Assembly (NCBI RefSeq): GCF_963966145.1 | Contig: NC_091046.1 | Location: forward strand, 8,742,001 to 8,806,000 | DNA length: 64,000 nucleotides | Source of the DNA: Tenebrio molitor | Lineage: Eukaryota > Arthropoda > Insecta > Coleoptera > Tenebrionidae | Reading direction: 5' to 3' | Shown: in pieces, positions 36,001-48,854 of the stretch | How the letters are laid out: each line of letters starts with the position of its first letter | Position numbering within the stretch: the stretch's first letter is position 1 | Program-made: the position numbers and the translations under genes | Notes under the pieces: generated by a model | Database searches by the model: none | The model's input: the letters and a program-made list of their open reading frames with translations, nothing else | Told to the model about the DNA's origin: nothing

Positions 36001-37140
36001 AATGAAAAGCTGCTGCCCTCACAAGGATTTCGTAGCAGTCGTCGTATAATAGTGCCGTAAAACTCAGCACTTCTGGACGATCACTTTAAAGCAAACTTCA
36101 TCCAACACTTCCAGCTGTTGTGCAAGTCGATAAAAGTATGGTACAAAATCTACCATCAATATTTGCACAGGTAAGGCGCATTACACACCAGCAAGGGATA
36201 ATGAACCGCGCGACATGTATACTATCACGTGTGCGAATCTTCCTTAAAGACCAACCTTCCGGTCCTACCAACAATGTGACTTCCTGCATTACGTGCAATT
36301 TTGTCACTGTGTTTACATCTGTAATATGTGGCTTCCGCTAAGTGTGACATTTCAGAAAACAATGTTATTTCTGTACGTCCACCTGCATATCTCTTATGAA
36401 TGCAGAAAAAAGCGATAGTACCCGTTTTAATTAACATTATTTATATCGTTTTACATGCACGCGCTTGTTTTAACGCTGATTATTTATGTACGTTCGCCGT
36501 TTTATACGTTTCCAGAAAATTAAATTAAATTAATTACGTACAGCTCCCCCGAGTTTATATGGAAATTTCTTTGTGCATTCTGACCTATTTTTGACGATCT
36601 GGGACTCATAAAATTATTTCCATTATGAACGCTGCAACGTAGATTACTCGTATCGGCTTGAGTTATAACCGCACTTGTGATGGAATACTTTTGTTATGCC
36701 GTATGCTAATGTAGAAATTCGAAATGATTAAGGAGGAGCTACAAATCAAAAAGAAAAAAATTACTCAGGTAAGTTATCGTCAAGTGGAGTTGGGTGGCGA
36801 AGGAGGTGCGAAACGTGTGGTCTAATCAAAGGTTTCGTACTGAAAAATCTTGATTTAGTTTTTAGGCACCCTTAATGAAAACGGTATTTTTACGGACTCA
36901 CAAGCGGACGAAAAGTAACCCTTTTTCGGACGCTGACCGTGGCGCCATCTCTTGGTCTGTTTAGTAGTTAGATTAATAAATTTATCCATTTGAAAAAGGT
37001 TGATATAAAATAAGTTTTTCCAAATGATATCTTTTGCTTAGTAGTTCGTGCGGTCGCCTAAAAAATTTAATGTGCACCTCTGCCAAAAAGTGCCTTTTGT
37101 CCTCACCTGTTTCCAAGCTTCGGCTGCGGCTCGCTACACA
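36001..37140. other. Mixed-composition block without recognised gene
   Basis: Open frames of about 70 codons lie on both strands near 36100-36440 with no recognisable domain. Around 36935 the word GTGGCGCCATCTCT is typical of dispersed insect repeats, but no partner was found here. It is left undefined. Confidence 0.25.
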
Positions 37141-39137
37141 AATAACTATTTTTCATAAAACATCATTAAACAGTATTTATTATACATAGGTATACAATAT
37201 ACAGGAAGCGGATAATGGCTACATTAGCATTTAAGGAAACTAAATTGAACCTTGCTAATAAAATCTATATCTTTAGGAGCATAAGTGCGTTTGATAAAGT
37301 CTGACACATATTTAAGACAGTGTGTCTATATTGGTTTAAAATTTTGAATGTGAGTGATGAAAATGGGAAATCGTATTCTAATTTAGACTGAATCAACGAA
37401 CAAAACCAGAGAATCAATACTGAATCAGAAAAACCTTTGCAGTTTCTATATCAATAGGAATATCATTTATTGTGCTAATATTATAGGTGATGTCATCCAG
37501 TTTTTTGTTTTGGCTAAGGTGTCAACTATGTGATCTGTGAAATAAAATTTCAGCGAACTTAGTTCGCTTGAACGTGTATTTTGACACAAAATCCATCAAT
37601 GTCACATTGGAATTATTAGAAAAGTTTATCTTACAGAGATGTGTCTTAATGTTCATTCTTTTTCGCCTACTTATGACCAAAAATTATTACTTGGCGAATT
37701 TAATTTTTTGTCACCTATAAAATATGTATTATTTTATTATGTATCTACCTATTAATGCTCCAGTAAATTATTATTACTAGAATTATTTCATTGCATTGAA
37801 CCATGTTTCGTCAAGAGGAAGAAAAGTTTAGTGCTGTGTTTTGCTGTTACTGATGACTTTTAAAAATTTGGCAAAAGGAAAATATTTTATTTGCCGTTGA
37901 GCTTTTCGGAAAAAACTAGGAGAGATCAAGTTTATTTTTTTTTGAAAAAACATTTTCGAAAATTTTCATTTTTCCACCCCGCAATGAGCATCATGGATGT
38001 TTTTAAATGTATTGTTTAAGTTTGTTTGTAACAAAATTTGTTAGCTGATATTGAAAAATTTTTTGAAAAAAATAGTGAAATTCAGCAATGTGAAAACCTA
38101 TCATAAAAAAGTATTTTTTGTTCGACACTCAGAATTTGAGAATTTTCTCCTGTGTGAACGGATTTTGATAAATGTCACAACTTGTCAAAACGAAACGTCA
38201 AGCTAATTTTAAAGATTTTAAGCGATTTGGAGCTTTTAAGGGGCTCGTTGTGTGTAAATTGGGCCTTTTTTGGCACGAACTCATTAAATAAACTACTATT
38301 AAGTAAAAATCCTGAAGTACCACAGAACTGGCCCATTTAAAAAAAAATTATGCTCAAAAGATACAATCTTTAATCATTAGGAAGTTTGTTAAAGCCCCAG
38401 TAGTCTTAAAGAAATGCGAAAGTGCCTTTGATCAACTGGTAAAAATGGCGTATGGGCTTCTCCAGATTAAGAACTACATTTCTCTTATTGATAAACAATA
38501 TTTGATAAAGTGTCAATCTTTAGTAACTAAACGGTCTTTTTTGACGATACTTTAGTAAATAAAACTGATTTTTATTCATATACCTACAGGTTTTCCGTCT
38601 AAAAAGTTAAATGGGTTTTTTTCTGGTGATTTAGGATAGGAATCAATACATAATTTCGTATGTCACGTCACTATTCCACCCCTAGCCGACCCCGCCGGGC
38701 AATATTGCAAAGAAGTTTGGCTTTGAAAAATTAACCGGATTGTTAAACCATAAACCGGACCTAATTTAACCGCAAAGTGTGTGGCCGGTCTAGATCATTT
38801 TGAAATTCCCAAGTAAGTTATGAACATTTTAGAAAACCTTGCGATGTGAAGATGACACGTTTGAGGTTATGTCTCGGTGCGTGTGAATCATGAGCAATTT
38901 AACCTGGAAAATAATAAATAGAAAGACTTTGCGGCGTCTTTGTAAGTATACATTATTGTAATATTTGATATTTTTTAACAACTACCAACGCACTTTCAAA
39001 AATCCCTAAATTCAACTTGACGGCTGAAAATTTCCCTAAGACCACTCATCAAGCAAGATAAAGATAAAGAGTATAATAGATGCCTAGTCGTGTGCCGTGT
39101 TCTCAAAAGAAAATGTTGTGTAAATATTAGGTACATA
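37141..39137. other. AT-rich spacer
   Basis: No gene or repeat pair seen. Confidence 0.4.
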
Positions 39138-39614
39138 CAGGTGTCCCAAAAATAGCGGACTAACGGTGCACTACGGTGTAGAAGAGACTACCGTAAACGT
39201 CAGAAAAATGTTTAAAAAATTCTATTGGACTTATTTACTGATTGGGCGGTCCTTAAAAGTGGCACTTAACAGGAAAATTATTTTGAAATATATGTATTAA
39301 ATTGTCATGACAGCTACCTCTAATCGTACATATTATCACAAAGTACAGGATTACTCACTACCAATAACTAATCCTGCACAATAGTGAATTTAGAAGCTTT
39401 GGAAATCGAAAAAAATATTTTAAATCCACTACGGTAACATTGCAAGGTAATGATGTACGAGTACATCTTTGTTTACATTGTATTATCGTTAATAATAAAA
39501 ATAATAATAATTTATTTTTTTGTCTGAAAAATGTTTTCCATATTTTTTTCGTGTACATTTAAACATCCTGGATACGGTAGTAAGTAGTTAGTCCGCCATT
39601 TTTGGGACAGCCTG
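39138..39614. mobile_element. MITE, TA|CAGG(C)TGTCCCAAAAAT ends
   Basis: Inverted ends CAGGTGTCCCAAAAATAGCG and reverse CAGGCTGTCCCAAAAATGGC continue through GGACTAAC, flanked by TA at 39136-39137 and 39615-39616. It is non-coding. Confidence 0.9.
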
Positions 39615-39639
39615 TATGTTTTAAATTTGTTATCTTATT

Positions 39640-39765
39640 TTTTATAGGAAATAATCATTGTTTTGTTGTGTTTTGTTTTGTGTTACTTTGTGTATTTTTG
39701 CCTTGCAACCGGTGTTAAATCGCCGGTCAAATAAAGACCATTATTATTATTGTTATTATAACAAA
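39640..39765 (+). repeat. Possible 3' tail of a truncated LINE
   Basis: CAAATAAAGACC is followed by an impure (ATT)n tract (39740-39760). This resembles the 3' end of non-LTR elements such as CR1/Jockey relatives, which end in a poly-A-signal-like word and a short microsatellite. No coding part is attached. It could equally be a plain microsatellite. Confidence 0.25.
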
Positions 39766-39935
39766 TGGTGCGTTACGTCTATAAACGATCGGATTGCGGA
39801 TGAACTCCATGCGGCCCTCGTACAGAACACTTTTATTGTAATCCCCGAGCAGGAAATCGTCTTGACCGCAGATTCCGATTTGAGAAGTCCACGCTCGATT
39901 AGTCCTGATTTCCATTTCACTAGGATTGATTTACC
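39766..39935 (+). CDS. Candidate internal exon
   Basis: An open frame reads DRIADELHAALVQN, FIVIPEQEIVLTADSDLRSP and then DFHFTRIDLP. It ends at ACC|GTAAGT, a strong splice donor, at 39935. Composition and peptide look protein-like. However, no convincing acceptor is visible upstream and the minus strand is open too (ending GQDDFLLGDYNKS-type). I do not recognise the protein. It may be a chance open frame in a GC-richer patch. Confidence 0.22.
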
Positions 39936-40570
39936 GTAAGTTTAATTCCGCATACGCATGATTTACATTGCGTTAAATGCCCGAGGGATGAATGTTTTCG
40001 CATTTTAGCGAGCTCTCGTTGGCTCCCCTCGTTTTGAAAAATACATTCGCATTCTGAGCGCGACAAAACATAAATACTGGATGTGTACGCGAGCGGTTTC
40101 TTTTTGGGTTTTCAACGTTTGACAAATATTCAAAACATATTTGCGTACACTGGTTTCGCAAGCTCAGTCCCCACAAAGCCAACAAAAGACCAAGTGTGCG
40201 CTTTCGTGTTGACAGTGTAGACATGAGCCGTAGTAAAACATTCCTTCGGACAAGAAATATTAAGAAATCCCGGTGTACTAATTTAGTGAATCGTCGCCGC
40301 CCGGCAGGTGGCTCTGCCGTCGCGAATATTTGGGATTGTTCATTTTTGAAAACGGTGTCGAGCCGCATGCGGTCCTGCCGCAGAGGCTCTCTCTCGAAAT
40401 GGGTCACCAAGACACGAAGAGGTCGCAACGACCAAAGCGGAAATGGACAGCTATATGTCGTGTCGTAAGATCAAACGTAACCAGGGAAAATTACATTAAT
40501 TGTCTATCCACCTTTCAAACTGGTAATCTTAAAAGCCAATTTCAAGCTCGATTTGCTATTTTCACCTAAT
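39936..40570. promoter_or_regulatory. GC-richer block with overlapping open frames
   Basis: Both strands stay open for 90-150 codons (plus 40196-40468, minus 39973-40428) with arginine- and serine-rich products, which is what GC-rich non-coding DNA gives. CCCGAGGGATGA at 39978 also occurs at 57100. Possible exon or regulatory block, unresolved. Confidence 0.2.
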
Positions 40571-41010
40571 CGAAATTGTTAGTGAGTATTTTTGCTTTAG
40601 ATAAAATGATTGTAAAAAACTAATTGGAAAGTGTTTATGCAGGCATAATAAAAAATTTCGAATTAATCTCTCACAAATTTTGATTTTTGTGGGAATTGTT
40701 AATTTTACACGAATTTTACTAAAATTGCTTTGTGCCTTTGTTTCCCTTGATAAATTATAAATTAGTAAAAGTATTTTGCTAAATTCAGTTTTTTCCCACA
40801 AAACACCATTAAAATGACTTCAGCTAGTAATTCTTTTCTGATACTCCAATTCAGTAGATTTTAAAAGTATAGTGGGAGCTTTGCTAAATGAAAATTTTAC
40901 CCAAGAAATTCTATTCGTCTCTACTACTCTTATTTATAATTTTCCTGTAACTGGATTCTTACCTGTTGGAAATAAATTTATTATTATTTAGGTAGTTATT
41001 TTATAGATTG

Positions 41011-41050
41011 TATAGTATTTTTTTAGGGCCTATAGTATTTTTTCTGGGCT
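41011..41050 (+). repeat. Two-unit 20-bp tandem repeat
   Basis: TATAGTATTTTTTTAGGGCC is followed directly by TATAGTATTTTTTCTGGGCT, a 20-base direct duplication with three differences. Confidence 0.75.
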
Positions 41051-42040
41051 TATCCTTTTATCACTATTGTAGATGGATGCAACAATATTTTTTATGGCTA
41101 TAAAATTTTCCCTGATCGTAGATATTTACGACACCGGAGACCTTCGATTAAAGAGGATTTTAGTGACAATGAAGGTTATATTATCTTTTATTACAATCTC
41201 AAAAATATTTCAGAGTGACTTTAATGTAGCTATGTAAAATAAGGGTTGTTTCGCTGTAAGAATTAATTTTCTTTTTCTTTATCAAAAAAATTGTTGTGTA
41301 TGTTGTTATAAGTTCTTTTCAATTACTTCAAAAATAATATGTAGTTAATGAATTTTTTCTGCGACCGCTAGTGTAAATACCAACAACCCCTCTAGTAAAC
41401 GCTTCTTTACGTACGTGTGTAAATTAATTCCGCCCACTACTTGTTAGGGAATTTTACGATTTAGCCAAATTATGATGGCAGCACCTATGACCGTTGCTAA
41501 GCAACGACCGTTCAGTGACAGTTTAAACTTCTTTCAATTGACATTTTCATCTCGTAGCGTAATCATTATTAGAAAAAGTCTAGTACATTACTCAAGTAGT
41601 AACGAGATTACGTACACGTGGATTTACATTACTCGCTCCTTGGTCGCTCGTATGCAATTCATCCACTTGTACGTAATATGCTCCTACTCTCGTAATGTAA
41701 TATACTATTAAATAACACCGTCATCACACAGTCGTCATTTTACCAGCTAGGGACAGGAGACAAAATTAAGACAAATCGCAAAAGTACCAAAAGATTTTTA
41801 CAACTTTATACGATTGAAATCTACATTCATTTATATGAAAATTCCTGATTCAAAATGGCTATGGTTGGTACAATTCAAAACATGAATTTTATTTGTGCTA
41901 AAGTGTTAAATATGTATTGCTATTAGGAACTGGTAGGTCTACGTTAAAATAAGAAGAACATGTAAGATTCCTTGCCCTTAAAATGTTCCTGATCAGGTCG
42001 GATGTTGGTAGAAAAATGTAGTTTTCTCGTGAAAAATTAC
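41051..42040. other. AT-rich spacer
   Basis: A small palindrome CGTTGCTAAGCAACG lies near 41492. No gene seen. Confidence 0.35.
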
Positions 42041-42800
42041 AGTCTATTTAAAATATTTTCCACCCCATGTGGACTCGCAGTCCCGTCTACGCATCGTATA
42101 TTTATGACCCCGCATTGCGCGTGAGAAACTTACTCAGTTTCTAGACGTCTGCTTTTGCAAAAATAAATGGAAGTTTATTTGCTTGCATTACCCCTTCCTC
42201 ACATCCTGGCGCCCGATTAAACAATTAAATTTCCCCCGAAATCCGACGCATTTTCTGTCTAAAACCATCAATACCCATCTCCGTTTACACGATTTCCCTT
42301 AATTACCTCCCATCAGAAAAAAGCCAGGAGACACCAGTTGGCGTCTAAGGATTTATCGCGGCCCATTACATCTCTAAATAATTCCGAGATTTTTTTCGAA
42401 GAACATGTGCTCCACTAGTGTAACATTTTCCGGGCAATGAAATGTATAGAATTCTCGGTAGATTTTTTTGTGGGTTTTTTAAGCGCACGTCGTGGATTGA
42501 AACATTCATATAAACAAGCGAGCGGAGTTCGTGTGGTGACAGAATTATGAGGTACGCAGGCAGTGAGCTATGGAAGTAGCGGATATCTCCGTTGGCAGCG
42601 CCACACGGCCTCTGCGGCGACGGCACCAACTTCATAAATATGTATACCTCGGGAAATTATACGTGTAGATGTGCGATAGATATCAATATGCATGTAAACA
42701 TTCTGCGCCCCATGTTAGAACTGAATTATTGGACTCCTAGATGGGCATGTATCATTCTGAAATGTGACCGTTTACACCCAGCTTGTACCTTTGTCTATTA
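42040..42800. promoter_or_regulatory. Unique GC-richer block
   Basis: Contains TTTATGACCCCGC near 42101, CCCGATTAAACAATTAAATT near 42210, and TTTATCGCGGCCCATTAC near 42352. Homeodomain-type and ATAAA/TTTAT words sit in GC-richer surroundings, with no coding evidence. It is a candidate enhancer, by texture only. Confidence 0.22.
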
Positions 42801-44254
42801 TGCAGTCAATTGTTCACCTTACTAACCTATACATACTGATGCATTCACAGATTGTCTTTGACCGACTACTCTCAATCAAAGCCGGAATTAGTCCTCATTG
42901 ATAACTCTCCACTACCACATCGTTATGGCTTTGACCACGCTCTAAGTATGTTTTATTTAGTGTAGTCGACTACGACTTAAGTCAGTAGGCAACTGTCTAT
43001 AGCCAAGAAGAAGAAATAGTTATCTTCTGAAATCTCAATCTTCGTCCAGTTGTCGACCTCGACTTCGCCTCGGTCTTCAATCTCTGGGTTTAGGACAAAA
43101 ACACTCACTTCTACTCTTAATAATATAATCGACTATTTTTTATTTCTGCCTCAGGTCAAAGGAGAGTGGCACAAGACTTCAGCATTGTGTAGATAATTAA
43201 TTTAACGAGCATTGAACAAATATTGAGCAGATATTAAACAGAATATTAAGGACATTCCAGATCATGTAAATATATTAAATTAAGACCAAAACGAAAAAAA
43301 CTTCATTAAGTGCGAGTAAAATAAAAATAAAGTGTAAAAAACTTGGTCGCTTTCTTAATGACGTCTCGACTCGACTCCTCTCCATTACAACCTTTTAGCA
43401 TATTATGACCACCTGCATCAAATTACCCTTCCCCAATTTATTTCACTCAACCAGATTAATAATTTTTATCTCGACTTTACGGTCTCATCCTGCAACGTAA
43501 ATAACCCTAAACGAGCAACACAAATTGGACGTTAACAATATTTCTCAACACTTTCAGCTTTGTCACGAGTAATAAGCTACCACCTACCCTTTGTTTCGTT
43601 AAGGAAGGACCATAAATATCTGTTGGTGTCTACATATGAAAGAAACAACAATGGAATATAATCGGTAGTAACTGTACATTATGGACGGAACGCTTTCTGA
43701 ATGCCAACAGAAGAGGAAGTATGGGGTGTATGTCCGGTAGTAAAAGGTGGTATCTAGCGGTTTACACGTGTCGAGCATGTCTCTGACACCGGAAATTAGC
43801 TGTGAATACAAATCACGACGTGTGTTGATTTCAGCCATTGACTGTTATTATTGTACGGTTATGTAGCCATGTTTGAGACAATTATGTCATATTGCATCAT
43901 GGTCCAATAATCCATTCCTAAATTGGTACAACCGTTATCGTCGCAGGTTATTATAATTGAAGTTTTAATTAGTTTGAATCCATATGTCAAACTACCTATC
44001 TTATCAATAAATTCAAGGTGACACTACTAAAATGGAAATACGTATATTCGAATAGTGGTGTTTAAAATAGAGTGCAATTCAACCCACTATGTTATCTAAG
44101 ACTTTGGAATGAAGCTTCGCCACCCCACAAGTATAAATCTTTTTTACAAAAATTGTTCACTGTTTTTGTAATACTTTAAAATAGTTTTGTTCCATTCTTC
44201 CAAAATTAACTGTTGCTACAAATTAGATGGGGAGACGACGAGATCCTGCATGTA
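42801..44254. other. Non-coding spacer
   Basis: No gene or paired repeat that I can support. Confidence 0.35.
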
Positions 44255-44471
44255 CTGGGTGCGGCAAGTTTTACTGCCACCCCCAGCGTGACATATAATT
44301 AAACTAACTTTGTCAAATTTGGTACACGCAACTGGTTAATCATTAAGAACAATTTTCCTTGTGATTTTTCATTATTAATAAAGTTATAAGTACATTAGAA
44401 CAAATTTTAGACAAAATTTCCAGTTTTTCTACTGAACTCATTCTTACAATTTATTTACGAAATATCAGTTA

Positions 44472-44728
44472 GTGCTTATTCACAATGGACATAAGACATA
44501 AGAAATACATAAGAGATACCTAATAATAATTTGTAAATTTGGGCAACTGGAAAATAACTTATGTGTCAATATAACTCGAATATGATTCTTCATGCCTTTT
44601 TGTACACAACAATAACGTTCACTGAGGTCACTTCTCATAAGTTACGTAAAAATTAATAGTATATCCACTGCATGTATCATGAATTTCTTATACCTTATGT
44701 CAATCTTATGTCCATTGTGAATAAGCAC
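44472..44728. mobile_element. Nested MITE, TTA|GTGCTTATTCACAATGGACA ends (PIF/Harbinger-like target)
   Basis: The inverted ends GTGCTTATTCACAATGGACA are exact over more than 20 bases, with TTA at 44469-44471 and 44729-44731. A 3-bp TTA duplication is the mark of PIF/Harbinger elements. It is non-coding and younger than the surrounding element. Confidence 0.88.
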
Positions 44729-44776
44729 TTAGATTATGAATAAAACCCATTTTGCATTATTTTGATTTTGAAAGTA

Positions 44777-44882
44777 GTCGACGTTTTCAGTTTTCATTTA
44801 GAGACTTTTCACTGGTTTATCGCTCCGCCTTCGCGCAGATATTTCCAAGGTCACAACCCATGAAAGAATCCAACACTTCTAC
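44777..44882 (+). repeat. Partial copy of the 5505-5757 palindromic repeat
   Basis: Matches 5662-5760 closely, including GTTTTCAGTTTTCATTTA, TCGCTCCGCCTTCGCG and AAGGTCACAACCCATGA. It has an insertion of about 5 bases in ACTTTTCACTGG. The left arm of the palindrome is absent. Confidence 0.8.
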
Positions 44883-45160
44883 TTTCAAATTGGGCTGGCT
44901 CGGTTCATATTTCCAACGCATTTGTAAAGCTTTAAATAAGAGGATTTAAGAAGATAAATAACTATTTTATAATACAATAATATAAAAAGGCCATTATTTA
45001 AGAAACTCATTCAATTTCTGTTCTTTGGACTGCGGAATAAAATACTCCACAAGATCAAGATTCACATGGGTTAAAATTTAATAGATTATACTTGAAAAAT
45101 CGTTAATGTTATTTAACTCTTCGTGATTTTGGGGGTGGCAGTAAAACTTACCGCACCCGG

Positions 45161-46740
45161 GATGTATGATGTATTCATTTGTCTAAAATTTCACTGATTG
45201 TTTTTTTTTTACATTCTCGTTTATATCCAAATCTTTGTTTTAAAGTCGTCAATATTTTTTCTTTGATGTTTACAATGACATTGTCAGTCATATCCTTGTT
45301 TGTTCCTTTTTTTATTCCATGATAGCAAATTGTGCTTTAAAAACCTGAATTTTTAAATTTATAGTTTCTTCTTCACTCACTGAAATTTCTTCTTCCTTCT
45401 TGTTTGCTTGTGTTTTTTTTTGTCCTTTCGTCCAGATTGTATTTTTAATGTGTCTATTTTTCTTTTCCTATTTTTCGCATTTAGATTTACATACGTATAT
45501 CTACTTCTATAGCTTTCTTTTTACTAGTTCCAGATTGTGCAAACATTAAAATTATTATTATATTTGTTATATTTTTTTGAAAGAATCTCGTTATCCTCTC
45601 TCTCTGTCAAGATTTCTAATTAAAGTAATCTTTATTCTATACTTCTGAATTTTTGTATTTCATCATTGTTGCGTTTTCTTTTTAATATTACAAACGAAGG
45701 AAAATTACAGTGGGTTCTTCAGAAATTTTTTGTCTGAAAATTGCATTTTTCTATATCTTTCACAACACGTTTTCAGGAAAATAAAACGGAACCAGAACAA
45801 TTTCATTTTCATTTAAAAATGTAAAGTTAGAATTATTCACAGTCTGTTATTTTTAGCCTTTACTAATTTTTCTACAACTTTTTGTTTTCTTCGGGTAATT
45901 ACATATTTTAGTGATTTATTGAAACCTAATAAATTGACACTTAACATAAAACTAAAGAGACATGTGGAATATCAGCAATAAATTGCAACTTATTGGCAAT
46001 AAATAACTAATAGTATATTTATTCGATTGCTTAAGATTTATTTATTAACCTAGAAGTAGACGGGCGACGTTGTAAAAACAAAATTAATTGCTGTTTTGAT
46101 GTAATCACACCAATTATAGCAATTATAATAATCATTAACTGTAATTAATTTCGACTAAAACAAATAAAAGTGCCACAAGTTTACAAAATTCTCAAAGTAA
46201 AAAGTACTTATTGGAGGGATAACTGTGTTGTTTTTTATAAAGAAAATTTACCACAGTAAATACCAACAAGATGTAATGAGTTTCTGTGCTAAACCTATCA
46301 CTTGATTTTTATTTATTACAGTGTAGTTGCTATATATGAAATTATAAATTAATCTTGTTCCCATGCAGTTGCTTTCATTTCCCTTGCTCTCAATTAGTGA
46401 TATTAATTGATTGAAAAAAAAGTGTTTCCGTTATTAATATGTTGCCAGTTTTTGTGCAATCTTACCATGTCTGACAAGTACTTTGTAATTGCAAACTAGA
46501 GTGTTCACGGAACACTAAACACTCATTAACGGGCTGTGTTGTGATTTGGCTAAACCCTTAAAATACAATCATTCTTATATGGCAATCATTTACAATGTTA
46601 TAATTAATTGTCACCTTGATTCTTGAAACAGAGAATCTAATTTAAATACTCTCTGACAATTATCTGAAAGATAACGATAAACGGAACAGGACATTAACAA
46701 AAAAACTAATCTCGTGTTGACCATTATTGTCAAAATTTCC
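45161..46740. other. AT-rich, T-tract-rich spacer
   Basis: Long pyrimidine tracts lie at 45170-45500. No gene or repeat pair. Confidence 0.4.
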
Positions 46741-46779
46741 GGTAAATGTTGTTTCTTTTATCTAAACTAACTGGTGCAG

Positions 46780-46917
46780 CAGAACGATTTCTAGACCATT
46801 CCGTAAACGGTCAATGGGATTCCGGTGCAGACAGCTTGCTGGCTCCCGCAACACTTTTAGCGACGCATTTAAATAATGAAAAATTGTTTACAACGTGTTA
46901 TTACAAGGTAATAACAT
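46780..46917 (+). CDS. Candidate 138-nt internal exon
   Basis: A pyrimidine-rich tract with a CTAAC branch-like word precedes GTGCAG|CAG (a tandem NAGNAG acceptor). The open frame reads ERFLDHSVNGQWDSG, then ADSLLAPATLLATHLNNEK, and ends at TACAAG|GTAATA, a good donor. The length is divisible by three. GC is higher than the flanks. The peptide is not recognised. Such combinations arise by chance in a window this size, so this is only a candidate. Confidence 0.2.
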
Positions 46918-46934
46918 TTAATAATTATTTATAA

Positions 46935-48365
46935 TTTGCATGTTTATACCATTGTGGTACGTGTTGTTTTCTATTTATTAGCCTGGTTGATCTAAATATT
47001 ACAAAGTCCAGCACTTCCATTATGTTTAATTAAAAATTATTAGATTCTTACAACATTTCCTGAGTGAATAACATGACAACTTGCTAGTTTACAAGGCAGA
47101 AAGAAAAGCAAACAAGAAACAAGATGTATGATGGCGTTTGTTTTTCGTCCGAAGAGCATGGAGTCGTGTTACAATTTACGTTAGAAATTGTACTGGAAGA
47201 AAACACATTATTTAAAAAGAGATTTATCCTGTTTTACATTAATATTATTTTTTGCGAGCAATTTATTTCCTTGTTTTTCCGATGTCACTTGTCATGTGAG
47301 AATTATTTCAGTGGCAGGTCTGAACACGGGAAAGTTCTTCCAGTCGAATAGACGTTACCGTTTTTTGTTTTGCTTTTTTCGACTAGGTCTGAGGAAAAAT
47401 GGGTAAAACGGAATATCTTTCGCCGTTTTAATCGCTTCTGAACCATCTTAATGAGCAGAAGCCTCCTAATTAGGTTCGTCGGAAATAAGGAACCGAGGGA
47501 CAAATAAACAGCTTAACGATCAATAAATTGTCGTATTTGTGAAAAGTCCACGCGAGGAGCTGTTTATCAATGAACTCTCGGACAAATTAACATTTTCCGA
47601 ATGTCGATGTGGGGAATTTATTGTCAGAGTTATTTAGTGTAATGTATGACGCGTACCTAAACTTTGCCGCTGAAGCCTGGGTGGTCCTGGAACCATTACT
47701 GGTCAACCCACCGGACGGGCATTAGTTCTACAATTAGGGTTCTTGTCAATGCGACTCGAATAGATACGGATTGTTCGAGTTTGTAAAAGTGAAGATTTAC
47801 AGATGTTTTTATTAGAGAAAGACTAGTAAATTTGGGGATTTTCATTCACAAGTGAGTTGTGTAGGAAGAAGAATTGGCTGTCATGTTTCGGTGATCTTTA
47901 CGAAACAGTCCGAGTCCGTTTTGTCACGTTGTTACAGAATGTCCAAATGGTCTTTATTGCGCATACAAATCTTGTACCGTTAGACAAGTCTCAGACATAA
48001 TACTTAAATAAACAAAGGAAAGTATTTAAGAGATGGCATTTTAATAAACACTCTGGTCTACTTATAATAATAAAAAATGTAATTGGGTAGTTAGGAAGTT
48101 GTTCGATAATTTGCATTCGTTAGGAGTAAATATATAATTACATACATATTAAATCACGTAGTAAATTGATTGTTAATTGACGATACAGTTTTGCGTTCAA
48201 GTATAAATTTGCTACATTAATTGTGAGATGATTAAAGTTTTTTAATAACAGTTATTGGAATATCAAATGAGTAGTCTTTTGCAATATAAACATTTTACTG
48301 TATTGCTGGTTGTAGTTAAGATGTAATATTATTGCATTTACACTACAATTCGCTGTAGAGAATTG
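46935..48365. other. Non-coding spacer
   Basis: GGTGGTCCTGGAACC and GGTCAACCCACC near 47680 form a weak inverted pair. No gene that I can support. Confidence 0.35.
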
Positions 48366-48660
48366 GGTGGTAATTGTTCACTTCTGCAATTTTCGCGTTT
48401 TTTCTGGCTAGACAGCCTCATGGCGTCCTCTTAGATCGTTTCCCACCATTCAAACGTTGTGCAAATGCCTTTTTTTCTCTCTTGTTGTGTTTCAAGGTCG
48501 CGTCAAGGTCGCGCCAATGTCTAGTATAACTAAAAGGTAAGGAAAATTCATTTGCACAAGGTTTGAGTGGTGAAAAACGATGCAGGAGGACGCCCTGAGG
48601 CTGTCTAGCCAGAAAAAAAGGGAAAATTCCAGAAGTAGCTAAAGTGAACAATGACCAAAT
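48366..48660. mobile_element. MITE with ~90-bp TIRs
   Basis: Left words ATTGTTCACTT, TTTTTCTGGCTAGACAGCCTC and TTGTGCAAATG recur inverted in the same order on the right. Almost the whole element is arm. The middle contains AAGGTCGCGTCAAGGTCGCG, an 8-base tandem repeat. It is non-coding. Confidence 0.88.
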
Positions 48661-48854
48661 GGGTTCTGTTTGAATAAAAAAGTTGTTTTTTGCTGTTGTG
48701 CAGGCCAAAATGAGTCGTCCAAAAACTCTATTCTTCGCGATTTTGATTAATTAAAGGTAGTCGTCGTATACACGAGCGGGATTTCCTCAAGGAAAAAACC
48801 TCAGGGATTTCCTCTACCGAACGCTCGCCCACACAGAGGATTTTCCTCGAAAGT

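Larger units (their letters stand above)
44255..45160. mobile_element. TIR element, CTGGGTGCGG(C/T)AAGTTTTACTG ends, composite
   Basis: Inverted ends share GGGTGCGG(C/T)AAGTTTTAC and TGCCACCCCCA over about 37 bases. ATGTA lies at 44250-44254 and, one base off, at 45162-45166, a possible 5-bp target duplication. The interior carries a nested MITE (44472-44728) and a partial copy of the 5.5-kb repeat (44777-44882). No transposase is seen. Confidence 0.85.

Noticed and set aside
39973..40428. 151-codon minus-strand open frame
   Set aside because: Starts at TTG and overlaps plus-strand open frames. Product shows no domain. GC-rich non-coding DNA explains it.
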